Source: Bacteroidia bacterium (GTDB taxonomy: Bacteria > Bacteroidota > Bacteroidia > SpSt-205). Taken from it: 64,000 nucleotides of DNA. The stretch's first letter is position 1. Every line of letters begins with the position of its first letter. Under the pieces are notes generated by a model. That model was given only the letters and a program-made list of their open reading frames with translations. It was not told where the DNA came from and made no database searches. This document shows positions 8,314-17,080 of this stretch, in pieces. Both the position numbers and the translations under genes were made by a program. The stretch covers positions 211,425 to 275,424 of the forward strand of contig JANXCX010000024.1 of NCBI GenBank assembly GCA_025059535.1, given 5' to 3'.

Positions 8314-9086
8314 GCGGGATCTGAAATGAAAATCTCTAGCCCATCATAGGCCAAGAAGATGGGCGCAGGCAGGCTCGCCTGTACCTCCGCATGAGGTCCC
8401 ATAAGATGGCTGATGTGAATGAAGAAAGCCCTTTGTGGGCGCACCCGTTGAACTACCTCTATAGCAGCCTCCAAATGAAAATGCGCAATATGTGGCTCAC
8501 GTCGCAGCGCATTTAGAATAAGTACTTCCACCCCCTGAAGGTGCGCCCAGGTCTCTTCCGGTATCGCACTGGCATCGGTAATATACACTAGGCCGCCTAT
8601 CCGAAAGCCCAATACAGGCAACCTATAGTGCCACACGAGAAGAGGTACCACCTCCACCCCATGCAGGCTAAAGGGCGCAAAGGCCTCTATTTCCCACAGA
8701 TTCAGCTGAGGTAGGCCAGGATAAGGCGGCCCATCAAAAGCATAAGCAAACTCCGTGCGCAGCTGCTGCAAAGTATGGGCCGCTGCATAAATATTTATGC
8801 GTTTATTTTGGAGGTAATTGAAGGGTCGCACATCGTCCAGACCAGCGATGTGATCCTTATGGGCATGGGTAAGTAGAACGGCATCTATGGTAGGCAGGCG
8901 GGCTCGCAGAATCTGCTGGCGTAAATCCGGCCCCGTATCTATTACCCACACCTTGTCGCGCAGAAAGAGGGCTACAGCCGTGCGCAGGCGCTTATCGCGT
9001 GGGTCGGCAGAAGTACACACCGCACACCCGCAGCCCGCTACGGGCACCCCCTGTGAAGTACCCGTGCCTAAGAATACCAGCTTCAC
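8310..9086 (-). CDS. MBL-fold phosphodiesterase, PhnP-like
   Basis: A 258-aa metallo-beta-lactamase-fold hydrolase. It opens with LGTGTSQGVPVAGCGCAVC, whose cysteine-rich entry is typical of the PhnP/cyclic-phosphodiesterase-like group, followed by THAHKDHIAGLDDVRPFN with the zinc ligands. The C-terminal IHISHLMGPHAEV and LAYDGLEI also fit. The family cleaves phosphodiesters, but the natural substrate in Bacteroidota is unknown. Its ATG overlaps the stop of the small gene upstream (9083), and both follow aspS, so they form one operon. Confidence 0.8.
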   Translation of the reverse strand: MKLVFLGTGTSQGVPVAGCGCAVCTSADPRDKRLRTAVALFLRDKVWVIDTGPDLRQQILRARLPTIDAVLLTHAHKDHIAGLDDVRPFNYLQNKRINIYAAAHTLQQLRTEFAYAFDGPPYPGLPQLNLWEIEAFAPFSLHGVEVVPLLVWHYRLPVLGFRIGGLVYITDASAIPEETWAHLQGVEVLILNALRREPHIAHFHLEAAIEVVQRVRPQRAFFIHISHLMGPHAEVQASLPAPIFLAYDGLEIFISDPA

Positions 9087-9334
9087 GAGGCGTAGCGCTG
9101 AATAAGCTGTTCTTCTTCAGGAGTTAGGGTAAGCTGGGATTTAAGCTGGTCGGCTATAGCTGCTAAGGCTCGCAGCTGCCCAGCCGGCGGATAAAGCGCA
9201 TTGAGCACGATAAGCCGCTCGGCGTAAAGCCGGCAGGGTGCCCCCCGAAAGTGCCCCCGCAAATACCGCAGCTTATACCCATGCCGCTTGAAGAGCGCTT
9301 CCAGCTTCTGAAGGGCTTGAGGGGTCCTAGCCAT
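9083..9334 (-). CDS. Conserved small protein of unknown function
   Basis: An 83-aa protein from the ATG at 9334; an alternative start at 9364 would give 93 aa and overlap aspS. It has an N-terminal helix, a basic segment RGHFRGAPCRLYAERLIVLN and a C-terminal helix LRALAAIADQL. It resembles the short Bacteroidota proteins with a G-x-C-x-L...IVLN core that accompany aspartyl-tRNA synthetase or other housekeeping genes; I know of no function. It sits between aspS and the PhnP-like gene, with overlaps or near-overlaps on both sides. Confidence 0.6.
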   Translation of the reverse strand: MARTPQALQKLEALFKRHGYKLRYLRGHFRGAPCRLYAERLIVLNALYPPAGQLRALAAIADQLKSQLTLTPEEEQLIQRYAS

Positions 9335-9339
9335 GAATA

Positions 9340-11055
9340 TTAGGTGTTTTCCACGGTAAGCCACCTCAGGATTTCGGCCTTTTGCTCTGGGCTAAGCGGC
9401 GCAGGGGCCTGCAGCATAAGGTCCGCTCCGCTGGCGGTTTTGGGAAAAGGTATAACATCCCGCAGGCTCGTACCCCCTGTAAGTAACATAAGCCAGCGAT
9501 CCAGTCCAAATGCACATCCCCCGTGGGGCGGTGCCCCATAGCCTAAAGCCTCCAGAAGAAAACCGAACTGTTGGTAGGCCTCGGCCTCCGATAAACCCAG
9601 AGCACGAAATACCCGCAGTTGGAGCTGGGGCGTATGGCAGCGCAAACTTCCACTCATGATTTCGTAGCCATTAATGACTAAGTCGTAAGCAAGGCTGCGG
9701 ACGCTGAGGGGCTCCTGCTCCAGCCGGTCTAAATCCTCGGGATGTGGCTGTACAAAGGGATGGTGGGCGGCTGTTAGCCGACCTTCTGGCGTAAGCTCAA
9801 AAAGCGGAAAGTCTAGGATCCAAGCTAAGGCCCAGGGCCGTTGAGGGGGTAAGTTTAGATCGTGGATAAGGGTACTGCGCAGAAGGCCCAGCTCTGGCCC
9901 AGGTAGCTTTTCACCAGCTAGCCACAGGCCTAGCCCATCTTCGGAAAGGCCGAGCGTCTCAGGTGCAAAATACTTACTCAGCGTGGTGGTATAGGTTCCC
10001 TCGGCTCGCTGGATAAAAGCCAGGCTTAGGCCGGCTGCTTCCGCTAGGGCCTTCCAGCGCGCCTGGAGGTTACGAGAAGCCTTGACCCCTGCCACCCACA
10101 ACCAAAAAACCCGTTTGTTTTGCCAGAAAGGTACGGCTTGCCGATGGGCCCAGGCCGTCACCTCTTCCCAGGCTAGGTCATAGCGCAAGTCGGGTTTGTC
10201 GCTGCCGTAGCGCTGCATAGCTTCGGCATACGTAAGGCGCTTGATTTCCCCCACCTCTATTCCTAGCAGCTCTGCATACACGTGGCGTACAAGGCCCTCA
10301 AAAATCTCTAAAATCTCCTCGCGCGTTACGAAGCTGAGCTCGCAGTCCAGCTGGGTGAATTCGGCTTGGCGGTCGCCTCGGTAGTCCTCATCCCGAAAGC
10401 AGCGCACGATTTGGAAGTAGCGGTCGCAGCCCGCTACCATAAGGAGCTGCTTAAGCAGCTGAGGCGACTGGGGTAAGGCATAAAAGGTACCTGGCCGCAG
10501 GCGAGCAGGCACGACAAAATCCCGCGCCCCTTCTGGCGTAGAACGAATGAGCATAGGCGTTTCAACCTCCAGGAAACCCTGGGCGGTGAGGTACCGGCGC
10601 AGAATATCCATTAGCCGCGCGCGCTGCTGGAGGCGGCGCTGCATGATGGGCCGACGCAGGTCTAAGTATCTATAGCGCAAGCGCAGTTCCTCCTGCCCAT
10701 CCGTCTCATCCTCCACTAAGAAGGGCGGCGTAGCAGCGGTGTTGAGCACGCGCAGAGCCGTTACTTCCAGTTCCACTTCACCTGTGGGAAGGTTTGGATT
10801 GGGGCTTTCGCGCTGGCGCAGACGACCTTCCGCTTGGATCACCCATTCACGTCCCAGCGCACACAGCGGCTGGTACCAAGGGCTATCCGCAGGGGCATAA
10901 AGCTGCAGAATCCCGCTTCGGTCACGTACATCTACGAAGACAAATTTGCCTAGGTCACGCACTCGGCGCACCCATCCTGCCACCCGTACTATGGTCCCTA
11001 CATCCGAGCTTCGCAGCGTGCCACAGCCATGGGTGCGATAAGAGGTCGGCTGCAC
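9340..11055 (-). CDS. aspS: Aspartyl-tRNA synthetase
   Basis: Class II synthetase charging tRNA-Asp. In order: an N-terminal OB-fold anticodon-binding domain (HGCGTLRSSDVG, VRVAGWVRRVRDLGKFVFVDVRDR), motif 1 around FLEVETPMLIRSTPEGARDF, QSPQLLKQLLM, motif 2 FRDEDYRGDRQAEFTQLD, a bacterial GAD insert, and motif 3 GGCAFGLDRWLMLL. I take the GTG at 11055 as the start (571 aa). It begins right at the family's N-terminus, and a perfect -7 box ends 5 bases upstream. A frame extended to 11169 would run through that promoter and into mazG. First gene of an operon with the two genes that follow it. Confidence 0.93.
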   Translation of the reverse strand: MQPTSYRTHGCGTLRSSDVGTIVRVAGWVRRVRDLGKFVFVDVRDRSGILQLYAPADSPWYQPLCALGREWVIQAEGRLRQRESPNPNLPTGEVELEVTALRVLNTAATPPFLVEDETDGQEELRLRYRYLDLRRPIMQRRLQQRARLMDILRRYLTAQGFLEVETPMLIRSTPEGARDFVVPARLRPGTFYALPQSPQLLKQLLMVAGCDRYFQIVRCFRDEDYRGDRQAEFTQLDCELSFVTREEILEIFEGLVRHVYAELLGIEVGEIKRLTYAEAMQRYGSDKPDLRYDLAWEEVTAWAHRQAVPFWQNKRVFWLWVAGVKASRNLQARWKALAEAAGLSLAFIQRAEGTYTTTLSKYFAPETLGLSEDGLGLWLAGEKLPGPELGLLRSTLIHDLNLPPQRPWALAWILDFPLFELTPEGRLTAAHHPFVQPHPEDLDRLEQEPLSVRSLAYDLVINGYEIMSGSLRCHTPQLQLRVFRALGLSEAEAYQQFGFLLEALGYGAPPHGGCAFGLDRWLMLLTGGTSLRDVIPFPKTASGADLMLQAPAPLSPEQKAEILRWLTVENT

Positions 11056-11060
11056 AATTG

Positions 11061-11068
11061 CAAAGGTA
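11061..11068 (-). promoter_or_regulatory. -7 box TACCTTTG, aspS
   Basis: Perfect match on the minus strand, ending 5 bases before the aspS GTG at 11055. It implies a leaderless or nearly leaderless GTG-start mRNA. Confidence 0.65.
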
Positions 11069-11085
11069 GAAGCGGTAAGGGTTTG

Positions 11086-11093
11086 TATCTTTG
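11086..11093 (+). promoter_or_regulatory. -7 box TATCTTTG, mazG
   Basis: Perfect match ending 4 bases before the mazG GTG at 11098. It is divergent from the aspS box, with 17 bp between the two boxes. Confidence 0.65.
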
Positions 11094-11097
11094 TGTA

Positions 11098-11856
11098 GTG
11101 GAAGTTTTTACGCGCCTGCGTCAGATAGTAGCTGAGCTGCGTCAGCGCTGCCCTTGGGATCGTGCGCAAACCTTAGAAAGTCTCTTACCCCTTACTTGGG
11201 AAGAAGTGGCCGAGCTACAGGAAGCCATTTACGCCGAAAACCCCCAGGCCTTCGCGGAGGAGCTCGGCGATCTCCTTCTTCATGTGTTTTTCTATGCCCA
11301 GCTGGCCGAGGAAAAGCGCTATACCAGTCTGGAAGCGGTAGCCGAAAGGCTAATCCATAAGTTGATTGCGCGCCACCCTCACGTGTATGGCCAGGCTACA
11401 GCGGCAGACGCCCAGAGCGTATTGAAGCAGTGGGAAAATCTGAAGGCGGCGCAGGATGGCACTGCTTCGCCTCTCCGCCTGCCCGAAGGCCTGCCTCCAC
11501 TGGTAGAAGCCTACCGCCTGCAGGAGAAAGCCGCGGCCTTAGGCTTTGACTGGGCTGCCCCCGAAGCGCTCTGGGATAAACTCAGCGAAGAGCTGGAAGA
11601 ACTCCATAAAGCCTTAGCGGCACGGGACTACGCCGAAGCCAGCAAGGAGCTGGGGGATGTCCTCTTCGTCCTTGTGAATCTGGCGCGCCACCTGCACCTA
11701 AGCCCAGAGCAAGCCCTTCGGCAAACTAATCGGAAATTCCGTCAGCGCTTCGCCTGGATGGCGCAGAAGGCAAAGGCAGAGGCCAAAAACCTTCAGACAT
11801 GTTCGCCAGAGGAATTAGAGGCTTATTGGCAAGCAGCCAAATCCTACTATCCCTAA
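11098..11856 (+). CDS. mazG: Nucleoside triphosphate pyrophosphohydrolase MazG
   Basis: Hydrolyses (d)NTPs to NMP and pyrophosphate, a house-cleaning enzyme. The 252-aa protein has two MazG domains. The first has RQRCPWDRAQT, then WEEVAELQEAI and EELGDLLLHV; the second has SEELEELHKAL and KELGDVLFVLVN. The EExxE and ExxD magnesium ligands are seen in both. The GTG at 11098 is chosen because the family starts F-x-x-L-x-x-IV-x-x-LR just after it and a -7 box ends 4 bases upstream. The start at 11029 would overlap the aspS promoter. The 3' end overlaps the next gene by 58 bp. Confidence 0.92.
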   Translation: MEVFTRLRQIVAELRQRCPWDRAQTLESLLPLTWEEVAELQEAIYAENPQAFAEELGDLLLHVFFYAQLAEEKRYTSLEAVAERLIHKLIARHPHVYGQATAADAQSVLKQWENLKAAQDGTASPLRLPEGLPPLVEAYRLQEKAAALGFDWAAPEALWDKLSEELEELHKALAARDYAEASKELGDVLFVLVNLARHLHLSPEQALRQTNRKFRQRFAWMAQKAKAEAKNLQTCSPEELEAYWQAAKSYYP

Positions 11857-12842
11857 GGGCGCAGGAATGGGATACCTTAATCCCGCTGCCTGGGTGTGAG
11901 AGCCTAGCGGCGGATGGGGCTTACCTCTGGGCTTTTTCCTACGATCGCCGCAGCGCTTACCAGGATACACACCTTCAAGGGCGCCTCTATCACTTCCGAG
12001 CGGATGAAGTCACACCCTTCCTCCAGGATGTAACGCCGCCAGAAGTCAGCTGGCATCCTTTCGGACTAGCGTATCAGAAACCCTATCTCTGGTTTATGAA
12101 TGGCCCGCGCGGGCGTCCTACGGAAGTATGGCGCTATACTTGGAGTGGGGGAAAGCTTCACAGCCCACGCGCCTGGCGTCACCCTGCTTTTGTGTCCCTA
12201 CAAGCGATAGTGCCTTTGGGGGCTGAGCAGTTTTATGTGGCCAATGATCGGCAAGGTGCTGGCCGCTGGCACCTAGTAATGGGCTTCTTTGTGCGACGCG
12301 TGCACAGTAACATTCTGTATTGTGCGGGGGACTCTTGTTGGATCAGCGCCACAGGGATACCCTATGCGGCCGGCTTGGCCTATTTGCCCGCGCTACGGCA
12401 GCTTTGGGTGAGCGTAGCTTTTCGGAAGGCCCTATGGATATATGAGCAGGGCGCCTCGCCCGAGAAGCTCTACCGCCTCCGAAAAGTGCGCCTGCCAGGC
12501 TACCCAGATAATCTTTATGTAGTTTCGGATAGCAGCACATGGGTACTCTGCCATCGTAGCCTAAATAAGTGGGCGCGAGCTTTAGCCTTCGGGGGTCAGC
12601 GCAGCCCTTGGTCCGTGGTAGAAGTGCGCTTCAAATCCAATAATACCTACCAGGTGCGCACCCTTTATACGGCTCGGCGCGGCTACGCTACCGCCAGCGG
12701 CGTCTGCCTAATCCCCCCTTACCTTTATGTAGGGAGCGTATTTGAACCGTATCTCTTACGCCTCAGGGTAGCGGAAGCCATCCCCACTGTCCTTGGGCCA
12801 GCCAATACAAGCGCTTTCCCCGCACCCACACATCTTGAATAG
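11799..12842 (+). CDS. Secreted hypothetical protein
   Basis: A 347-aa protein I do not recognise. The N-terminus has a signal-peptide shape (Arg at 4 and 7, then GLLASSQILLSLRAQ, with likely cleavage after RAQ, like other exported proteins here). The body is rich in aromatic residues with repeated short strands and turns (AYLWAFSYD, YLWFMN, LYVGSVF), which suggests a beta-propeller. TTG 11826 is an alternative start. It overlaps mazG by 58 bp at the 5' end and the convergent gene at 12763 by 80 bp at the 3' end. Confidence 0.6.
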   Translation: MFARGIRGLLASSQILLSLRAQEWDTLIPLPGCESLAADGAYLWAFSYDRRSAYQDTHLQGRLYHFRADEVTPFLQDVTPPEVSWHPFGLAYQKPYLWFMNGPRGRPTEVWRYTWSGGKLHSPRAWRHPAFVSLQAIVPLGAEQFYVANDRQGAGRWHLVMGFFVRRVHSNILYCAGDSCWISATGIPYAAGLAYLPALRQLWVSVAFRKALWIYEQGASPEKLYRLRKVRLPGYPDNLYVVSDSSTWVLCHRSLNKWARALAFGGQRSPWSVVEVRFKSNNTYQVRTLYTARRGYATASGVCLIPPYLYVGSVFEPYLLRLRVAEAIPTVLGPANTSAFPAPTHLE

Positions 12843-13572
12843 GCGCCGGGGTCGTGTAATCGCTAGTGCTCTCTGGCGTTTCCCACCAGAGTTGCGTCTC
12901 CCTCCAGAATACCCACCCTTCACCGAAAGCCTTACCCATAGTCGCCTCGGGAGGAAAGGGCTGGCTTTGGAGAAAATTCCCCCACCTATCGTAGAAGTGA
13001 ATCTTACGCGCAGCGGTATCTACGACGGTTACTTTTTCGCCCTCGGCGTAGAGGTGAGCCGCCCCTTGAATCCGCCCTGGCCCATAAACCTTGCCGCCAA
13101 AGCGCAGGAGAACCCGACCAAAGGGGTCTATTTTTACCACTTCCTGCGTTTCGCGCAGAAGTAAGTATAGCTCGGTGGCGCTGCCAGCCGCCAGAAGGGA
13201 AGGGTAATAGCGCTGCACTTCCTCAGGTAGGTCCGCATAGGAAAGCTCCTGAAGCGGCTGGAGATTAGTACCAAGCAGGGATATTTTCTGCGCCGCTGCA
13301 TCCAAAAGATACAGCTGCTGGTTTCCTACGGGCGAGAGGCTACTGGCTTCCAGAAAGCCTTCTGCCCCTGGCACGCCGCCCACTCGGATAACTGAGTCAT
13401 AGGTAGGTGCCCAGAACTTGTAGAGTGCCCGTTCGGCCGGCGCCCAGATGTAGAGATTGTGGAGAGCATCTACCGCGAAGCGCTGAGCTGCAAAGGGCAG
13501 AGAGTAGGTGGCCTGCCCGTGTAGAAAGAGGAGAGTACTCAGGCTAAACCTTAGGAGCCAGTGCGGGCACAT
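12763..13572 (-). CDS. Exported beta-propeller-like protein
   Basis: A 269-aa protein with a signal peptide (LLRFSLSTLLFLHGQA) and about six repeated motifs of the kind ...LYLLDAAAQKISLL..., VVKIDPFGRVLLRFGG, KIHFYDRWGNFL. These look like NHL or six-bladed propeller blades. Bacteroidota often have such a protein near cell-envelope genes; the function is unknown. It is the last gene of the ftsH-lpxH operon and overlaps lpxH by 29 bp. Its 3' end overlaps the convergent secreted-protein gene by 80 bp. Confidence 0.65.
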   Translation of the reverse strand: MCPHWLLRFSLSTLLFLHGQATYSLPFAAQRFAVDALHNLYIWAPAERALYKFWAPTYDSVIRVGGVPGAEGFLEASSLSPVGNQQLYLLDAAAQKISLLGTNLQPLQELSYADLPEEVQRYYPSLLAAGSATELYLLLRETQEVVKIDPFGRVLLRFGGKVYGPGRIQGAAHLYAEGEKVTVVDTAARKIHFYDRWGNFLQSQPFPPEATMGKAFGEGWVFWRETQLWWETPESTSDYTTPAPIQDVWVRGKRLYWLAQGQWGWLPLP

Positions 13573-14356
13573 CCGCCCAGAGCTGCGCTATCTGCGGTAC
13601 CCGTTCGCCCGAGGGTAAAAATTGGAAAAGCCCCCATCCCAAATCGTCCAGCCGCAGAAAGGAATAGCGCCGTATCCAGTCGCCCAGTACGATAAGCTGG
13701 CTTCGGCCGATACGCTCGGCTAGGAGGAGATGGCGATGGGCAAAGATGTACCAGTCGGCCGGCTGGAGGCCCTGCTGCTGGCGCTGGACAAACTGCCGCA
13801 GCCGTTCTTTCGGACCTAAGTCTATGTCATCAAGCGGCAGGTGGGCCTGACGGCTTCGGGCGGAGAAAAGACGTCCTAAAGGCAACCCGACATCCGGGTG
13901 AAGCCAACGGTAAAGGAAAGTAAGGAAGCGATTCTCCATGAGCGCGTAGGTAAGCCGATCCCAGAAGGGTATGGGCCCGCGCCAGTGGCCATGCGAAAGG
14001 TAGAGCTTAAGGCCGCGCCACTCCAGCCAGTAAGGGTCCGAAAGCCGTAGAAGCCCTACCTCTTCCTCTAGATAGCCAGTAAGCCAGCCGTCGTGGTTAC
14101 CGGATTGGAAAAATACGGGGATTCCGGCATCGGTGAGGGCCGCTAAGGCCCCCAATAGGCGCACGTATCCTTTCGGTACGGCATGGCGATACTCAAACCA
14201 AAAGTCCCAGATATCGCCCAGTAGGTAAAAGGCTTGGGCTTCGGCGGCGCTTATTTCTAGCCAGCGTACGAAAAGCCTTTCCCTTTCAGCGCTATGGGCT
14301 CGGGAGGGCGCTCCAGCATGGAGATCACTGGCAAAAAAAAGCGCTTTACCGCTCAT
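13544..14356 (-). CDS. UDP-2,3-diacylglucosamine diphosphatase (LpxH-like)
   Basis: Calcineurin-like phosphoesterase, 270 aa, predicted to cleave UDP-2,3-diacylglucosamine to lipid X in lipid A synthesis at the inner membrane. Metal-binding motifs in order are FASDLHAG, GDIWDFWFEY, SGNHDGWL, LSHGHW and FAHRH. The GDxWDFW form is typical of LpxH and of its Bacteroidota homologues. It overlaps ftsH by ATGA. Its presence supports an LPS-bearing outer membrane. Substrate assignment rests on family resemblance only. Confidence 0.85.
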   Translation of the reverse strand: MSGKALFFASDLHAGAPSRAHSAERERLFVRWLEISAAEAQAFYLLGDIWDFWFEYRHAVPKGYVRLLGALAALTDAGIPVFFQSGNHDGWLTGYLEEEVGLLRLSDPYWLEWRGLKLYLSHGHWRGPIPFWDRLTYALMENRFLTFLYRWLHPDVGLPLGRLFSARSRQAHLPLDDIDLGPKERLRQFVQRQQQGLQPADWYIFAHRHLLLAERIGRSQLIVLGDWIRRYSFLRLDDLGWGLFQFLPSGERVPQIAQLWADVPALAPKV

Positions 14357-16251
14357 TCGGAGGCAGCTGGGGCCTTTTCCAGTTTGGATGCCCCTTGCGG
14401 CCGCGGCCCTAAGATCCGCTCAATTTCCTCTTGGTAGAGTACCTCCTTTTCCAAAAGGTTTTCGGCTAAAACTACGAGGTGATTGTAGTGGGCTTGGAGG
14501 ATGGCTTTGGCTCGGCTGTAGGCCTGCTGGATAATCCGCTGGGCTTCGGCGTCTATGCGGCGCGCCGTGTCCTCTGAGTAAGGACGATGCCAAAAATGCT
14601 CCTCCGACAGCTTGTAGGCTAGCTGGCCCAGCTCAGACATCCCATACTGCGTGACCATAGCGTAGGCCATTTGGGTAACGCGCTCTAGGTCATTCTGAGC
14701 CCCTGTAGAAACTTGACCAAAAATGAGCTCTTCGGCCGCTCGCCCGGCCAGCATCATCGCCATTGTGTCCCGCAGCTGGGCTTCCGTGTAAAGGTACTGC
14801 TCTTTAGGCAGGTACTGCGCATATCCTAGGGCCGCATAGCCCCGAGGAATGATAGAGATTTTGAGCAAGGGGTCGGCATGGTCTAAAAACCAGCCCGCTA
14901 CGGCATGTCCAGCCTCATGGTAGGCTACAATCCGCTTCTCCTCGGGTGAGATTACTTTACTGCGCCGCTCCAGCCCGCCTATTACCTTATCAATAGCCTC
15001 TTGAAAATCCGCCATCGTGATGGCGGGGCGATCCCGTCGCGCCGCTATAAGGGCGGCTTCATTGCATACGTTGGCGATATCCGCCCCCACAAAGCCTGGA
15101 GTCTGCAAGGCAAGCCGATGGATATCTACATCCTTATCCAAAATAAGATGGCGGATGTGCACCCGGAAAATAGCTTCCCGCTCCTTTATATCCGGGCGGT
15201 CAATGTAGATTACGCGGTCAAAGCGCCCTGGCCGCAGAAGCGCCTGATCAAGCACGTCGGGACGATTCGTAGCCGCCATCACAATGATACCCGTTTCGGT
15301 ATTGAAGCCGTCCATTTCTACCAGGAGCTGATTGAGGGTATTTTCTCGCTCATCGTTGGTAAGGGGTACGTTGAGGCGGCTGCGGCTGCGACCCACCGCA
15401 TCTATTTCATCTATAAAGACAATGCAGGGGGCTTTTTCTTTGGCTTGACGGAAAAGGTCGCGCACGCGGGCAGCCCCCACACCCACGAACATTTCCACAA
15501 AGTCCGACCCACTAATGCTAAAGAAGGGCACCCCCGCCTCACCCGCCACGGCTTTAGCGAGAAGCGTCTTACCCGTGCCCGGCGGCCCCACTAAAAGTAC
15601 GCCCTTAGGAATTTTACCGCCCAAACGGGTGAATTTCTGCGGGTTTTTGAGGAATTCTACCACTTCGCGCACTTCTTGCTTGGCCTCTTCCAGCCCCGCT
15701 ACATCTTCAAAGGTTATGGTAACCCGATTTTCTGCGTCAAATATAGCGGCGCGGCTGCGCCCAATATTGAAAATATTCGCTGGCCCTGGCCCCGCTCCTC
15801 GGCTCCCTAACCGCCCCAGCAGGAAAAGCCACACTAGTATAATCAGCAGAATGGGCAGCACGTATTGCAGAAAAATACCAAGGTAGTCGGTGCGCTCCAC
15901 AACTTCATAAGGAATATGCCGCTGCTGAAGAAATTCTTCTAATTTCTCTACTGATACCACCCGAAAGCTGAAGATATCGCGCGGGGTCCAGCCTTGATTG
16001 AGGCGTTCCCTAATCTCTTGCAGCTCCTTAGCCGGCTGGGTGAGATAGACCTCTGCTTCGCCTTTGTTTAGAATCACGACTACTTTTTCCACTAAACGCC
16101 GCTCTACCCATTGCTGAAATTCTAAATACGTGATGGGAACACCGGTGCGTCGGTCTGGCGCCAGAATGAAGGAAAGAATAAGTAGGCCAAAGAGCAGGAG
16201 GTATAGCCAGTAGAGGACATTACCAGAGGTACGGGGCGTGCGCGTACTCAT
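14353..16251 (-). CDS. ftsH: ATP-dependent zinc metalloprotease FtsH
   Basis: Membrane AAA+ protease for quality control and regulated degradation. From ATG 16251 (632 aa) it has a first membrane segment at about 15-33, a periplasmic domain, a second membrane segment at about 128-145, Walker A GPPGTGKT (222-229), Walker B IVFIDEID, the second region of homology [18 protein letters not shown], and the zinc site HEAGH (445-449). The ATG 16251 start is favoured over 16332 because a -7 box lies 18 bases upstream of it and the extra 27 residues are not family-like. Unlike most genes here it keeps a leader of about 15 bases. Confidence 0.95.
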   Translation of the reverse strand: MSTRTPRTSGNVLYWLYLLLFGLLILSFILAPDRRTGVPITYLEFQQWVERRLVEKVVVILNKGEAEVYLTQPAKELQEIRERLNQGWTPRDIFSFRVVSVEKLEEFLQQRHIPYEVVERTDYLGIFLQYVLPILLIILVWLFLLGRLGSRGAGPGPANIFNIGRSRAAIFDAENRVTITFEDVAGLEEAKQEVREVVEFLKNPQKFTRLGGKIPKGVLLVGPPGTGKTLLAKAVAGEAGVPFFSISGSDFVEMFVGVGAARVRDLFRQAKEKAPCIVFIDEIDAVGRSRSRLNVPLTNDERENTLNQLLVEMDGFNTETGIIVMAATNRPDVLDQALLRPGRFDRVIYIDRPDIKEREAIFRVHIRHLILDKDVDIHRLALQTPGFVGADIANVCNEAALIAARRDRPAITMADFQEAIDKVIGGLERRSKVISPEEKRIVAYHEAGHAVAGWFLDHADPLLKISIIPRGYAALGYAQYLPKEQYLYTEAQLRDTMAMMLAGRAAEELIFGQVSTGAQNDLERVTQMAYAMVTQYGMSELGQLAYKLSEEHFWHRPYSEDTARRIDAEAQRIIQQAYSRAKAILQAHYNHLVVLAENLLEKEVLYQEEIERILGPRPQGASKLEKAPAASE

Positions 16252-16269
16252 AGGCCTTATTGGATAAAA

Positions 16270-16277
16270 CAAAAGTA
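16270..16277 (-). promoter_or_regulatory. -7 box TACTTTTG, ftsH
   Basis: Perfect match on the minus strand, 18 bases before the ftsH ATG at 16251. Divergent from the surE box about 36 bp away. Confidence 0.5.
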
Positions 16278-16312
16278 CACAAACCCTTTGAGCGGTAGAG
16301 AGGGCTTTTTTG

Positions 16313-16320
16313 TACTTTCG
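16313..16320 (+). promoter_or_regulatory. -7-like box TACTTTCG, surE
   Basis: One mismatch to TAnnTTTG, but it sits at the favoured spacing: it ends 4 bases before the surE ATG at 16325. Confidence 0.4.
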
Positions 16321-16324
16321 GGCG

Positions 16325-17080
16325 ATGCGCATACTGGTGTGTAATGACGATGGGATTACGGCACGGGGCCTTCGGGCGCTTGTGGAGGTGGCGAAGGAAT
16401 TTGGGGAAGTGGTCGTCGTGGCCCCGGATCGCCCTCAGAGCGGTATGGGCCACGCCGTAAGCATTGGCATACCCCTACGCCTCTACCCCTCTACCGAATT
16501 TGGCGAGGATGTTACCGCCTGGGCCTGCAGCGGGACGCCGGCCGACTGCGTCAAACTCGCCACAGGGGTATTAGGCGAAAAGCCTGACCTCCTGCTCTCA
16601 GGCATCAACCACGGCGCTAACTTCTCCATAAGCGCCTTCTACTCGGGCACTCTCTCTGCCGCCATGGAGGGCGCCTTTGAAGGCATTCCCGCTATCGGCT
16701 TTTCGCTCCTCAATTATAGCATGGAAGCAGACTTCAGCGCCGCCCAAGCGATCGTCCGCGAGATTCTCCTCCTTTACCTGAGCCAACCCTTTCCCGCTCA
16801 TGTGCCGCTCAATGTGAATATCCCGGATTTACCCCTCAGCGCTATTAAGGGAATCCGGCTTACGCGCCAGGCCCGTGGCCGCTTTGTAGAGCAGTTTGAG
16901 AAGCGGATAGACCCCTACGGGCAGCCCTACTACTGGATGGTGGGCCGCTTTGAGAGTACGGATACAAGCCCCGACACCGATCTATGGGCGCTCCAGCACG
17001 GGTATGTCTCCATATGCCCCCTGCTTACAGACCTTACCGCGCATACCTACCTCAACCACTGGGAAATCATTTATCGCTAG
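16325..17080 (+). CDS. surE: 5'-nucleotidase SurE
   Basis: Metal-dependent nucleoside-5'-monophosphate phosphatase linked to stress survival. The 251-aa length is normal. Signature sequences are VCNDDGITARG (the two Asp ligands), APDRPQSGMGHAVS and LSGINHGANF, with the dimer-forming C-terminal extension present. ATG 16325 is chosen because the protein must begin MRILVCNDDG. It is followed directly by ftsY, whose ATG abuts the TAG. Confidence 0.95.
   Translation: MRILVCNDDGITARGLRALVEVAKEFGEVVVVAPDRPQSGMGHAVSIGIPLRLYPSTEFGEDVTAWACSGTPADCVKLATGVLGEKPDLLLSGINHGANFSISAFYSGTLSAAMEGAFEGIPAIGFSLLNYSMEADFSAAQAIVREILLLYLSQPFPAHVPLNVNIPDLPLSAIKGIRLTRQARGRFVEQFEKRIDPYGQPYYWMVGRFESTDTSPDTDLWALQHGYVSICPLLTDLTAHTYLNHWEIIYR

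Noticed and set aside
11029-11097. Upstream start of mazG and long N-terminus of AspRS (to 11169)
   Set aside because: Both extensions cross the opposing -7 boxes and are not family-like; GTG starts at 11098 and 11055 fit better.
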